From Bacteroidota bacterium (GTDB lineage Bacteria; Bacteroidota; Rhodothermia; Rhodothermales; UBA10348): DNA of 5,462 bases. Positions 4,127 to 5,462 of this stretch are shown here, in pieces. A program made the translations under genes and the position numbers. Each line of letters begins with the position of its first letter. The first letter of the stretch is position 1. A model generated the notes under the pieces. That model was not told the DNA's origin and searched no databases. It saw only the letters and a program-made list of their open reading frames with translations. The stretch covers positions 1 through 5,462 of the forward strand of contig JAQCDI010000194.1 in the NCBI GenBank assembly GCA_027620595.1, in the 5' to 3' direction.

Positions 4127-5449
4127 ATGACTACCAATTCTTCTTCGAAGCCGAATGGCTTCATGGCCTTCGGACTGCACCTCAGCATCATGCGAGGCAT
4201 TGCCGACGCAGGCTTCTCCCAACCCCGTCCCATCCAGGCAAAGGCCATTGCGCCGGCCATGAAGGGTCGGGATGTCCTCGGACTGGCACAGACGGGAACC
4301 GGTAAAACCGCCGCTTTTTCCCTTCCAGTTCTGGACTACATCATGCAGAAGCGTACTCGCGAAACGAGCACGCTGGTACTGGCACCCACCCGCGAACTGG
4401 CCAATCAGATCAGCGACGAAATCAAGCTTCTTGCTCGTCATACACCGATCTCGGTAACCACGATCTACGGCGGTACCGGCATGAGCGGACAGATTGCCGC
4501 CGTACGGCGCCGTCCGGACATCATCGTCGGTTGCCCGGGCCGCGTACTTGATCTCATGCAGCAGGGACACCTGCGGCTCGACAATCTCGAAACCCTGGTG
4601 TTGGACGAGGCCGACCACATGTTCGACATGGGCTTCCTGCCCGATGTCCGTCGCATCATGCAACGCTTGCCCCGGGATCGGCAGAACCTGCTGTTCTCCG
4701 CCACCATGCCGCACGACATCCGCAAACTGGCTGACGAGATCCTCGTCGACCCGGTGGTCATCGAGTTGGCAGACCGGGCGCCGGCCGAAACGATCGAACA
4801 CGGATTGTTCAGCATTGCCGAGTCGCACAAGAAAGCGTTGCTCGATCACCTGCTGAGTGCCGACGATTGCCGTACGGCCATCGTCTTCACCCGCACGAAG
4901 CATCGCGCCAAACGCCTTGCCGAACAGCTGGTGAAACAAGGGTATCGCAGCGTGGCCCTGCAGGGCAACATGTCCCAGTCGCAGCGCGACAAGGCCATGC
5001 GTGGCTTCCGCGAGGGCGCCTATGATGTGCTCGTGGCTACCGACATTGCTGCCCGCGGCATCGATGTCGAGAAGGTGTCCCACGTCATCAACTTCGATGT
5101 GCCGACCACGCCGCAGGCCTACACGCATCGGATCGGGCGAACCGGTCGATCCGAGGCAGAAGGCATGGCCTACACCTTTGTTACCGGCAAGGACATGGAC
5201 TGGCTGCGCGCCACGGAACGCATGATCGGCAGCCGCATCGAGCGCCTCCAGGCAGACGGATTCGTCCCCGATTTTTCGGAAACGGATTCCACGCTGTTCG
5301 AACGCGGTCCGGCACCCCGTCGTCAGCCTCCTCGCAATGCCCCACGCGGTAAGCAAGCCCATCGCGGCGGCCAGGGCGGTGGAGGACGGAGCAAGCGCAG
5401 TTCTTCGGGTTCTTCCTCGTCGAGTTCCAGAAGTCGCTATTCGCGCTGA
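4127..5449 (+). CDS. DEAD-box ATP-dependent RNA helicase, RhlE-like
   Basis: This 440-aa cytoplasmic protein unwinds RNA duplexes using ATP and likely serves RNA decay, ribosome assembly or cold adaptation. All helicase motifs appear in order. The Q motif region runs from Phe15 through GFSQPRPIQ (29-37), then motif I AQTGTGKT (54-61), Ia PTRELA (87-92), GG (115-116), Ib CPGR (136-139, Cys where Thr is usual), II DEAD (160-163) and III SAT (191-193). In the second domain are IV AIVFTRT (251-257), V ATDIAARGID (304-313) and VI HRIGRTGR (334-341). The C-terminal tail (about 393-440) is rich in Arg, Gly and Ser, with a glycine run and a nearly unbroken serine tract, as in many RhlE-type helicases where the tail binds RNA. 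The ATG at 4127 gives the normal short lead before the Q motif. Upstream in-frame starts (ATG 4100, TTG 4016) would add unconserved residues. No strong Shine-Dalgarno sequence is seen. The 438-bp gap from the exchanger argues for a separate promoter. Confidence 0.95.
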   Translation: MTTNSSSKPNGFMAFGLHLSIMRGIADAGFSQPRPIQAKAIAPAMKGRDVLGLAQTGTGKTAAFSLPVLDYIMQKRTRETSTLVLAPTRELANQISDEIKLLARHTPISVTTIYGGTGMSGQIAAVRRRPDIIVGCPGRVLDLMQQGHLRLDNLETLVLDEADHMFDMGFLPDVRRIMQRLPRDRQNLLFSATMPHDIRKLADEILVDPVVIELADRAPAETIEHGLFSIAESHKKALLDHLLSADDCRTAIVFTRTKHRAKRLAEQLVKQGYRSVALQGNMSQSQRDKAMRGFREGAYDVLVATDIAARGIDVEKVSHVINFDVPTTPQAYTHRIGRTGRSEAEGMAYTFVTGKDMDWLRATERMIGSRIERLQADGFVPDFSETDSTLFERGPAPRRQPPRNAPRGKQAHRGGQGGGGRSKRSSSGSSSSSSRSRYSR

Positions 5450-5462
5450 CACCAAGCGCTGA

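Noticed and set aside
3992..5455. A 487-codon open frame on the minus strand covering the helicase gene
   Set aside because: It lies fully antisense to a gene with every DEAD-box motif, and its translation shows no recognisable domain. Long antisense frames are common opposite GC-rich genes.
5443..5462. GCGCTGA repeated at 5443-5449 and 5456-5462
   Set aside because: A 7-bp repeat is expected by chance, and the second copy ends at the window edge, so nothing can be concluded.

Overview
The window looks like chromosomal DNA from a GC-rich, Gram-negative, probably marine member of the Bacteroidota/Rhodothermota group (Rhodothermales-like). This is an inference. It rests on three lipoproteins typical of polysaccharide-using bacteria (a 3-keto-disaccharide hydrolase/DUF1080 protein, a VCBS/FG-GAP repeat protein and a GH16 glucanase), on start codons without clear Shine-Dalgarno sequences, and on high GC content. 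No single marker fixes the taxon.

Layout, left to right. Bases 1-435 (minus): the N-terminal 145 residues of a DUF1080 lipoprotein whose 3' end lies beyond the left edge. Bases 436-523: an 88-bp divergent intergenic region with an operator-like inverted repeat. Bases 524-1681 (plus): a 385-aa lipoprotein with seven Ca-binding-type DxDxDG repeats. It converges, with a 4-bp gap, on a 276-aa GH16 glycoside hydrolase lipoprotein at 1686-2516 (minus); a small hairpin covers both stop codons. Bases 2517-2632: a 116-bp divergent region with a striking concentric dyad. Bases 2633-3688 (plus): a CaCA-family sodium/calcium exchanger. Bases 3689-4126: a 438-bp region with no convincing gene but many inverted repeats and short repeats shared with the exchanger's upstream region. 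Bases 4127-5449 (plus): a complete RhlE-like DEAD-box RNA helicase.

How the genes relate. The first three encode envelope lipoproteins that fit scavenging of algal or plant glycans, but they alternate in direction (-, +, -), so they are not one operon. The exchanger and helicase are housekeeping-type genes in the same direction, and the long gap suggests the helicase has its own promoter and possibly a long leader.

The coding content is ordinary and I see no clear new multi-gene system, mobile element, CRISPR array, tRNA or rRNA. The most interesting signals are non-coding: the dyad at 2561-2592, the shared GATTGGATC/CATTCTCCGG elements, and the fold-prone region before the helicase.
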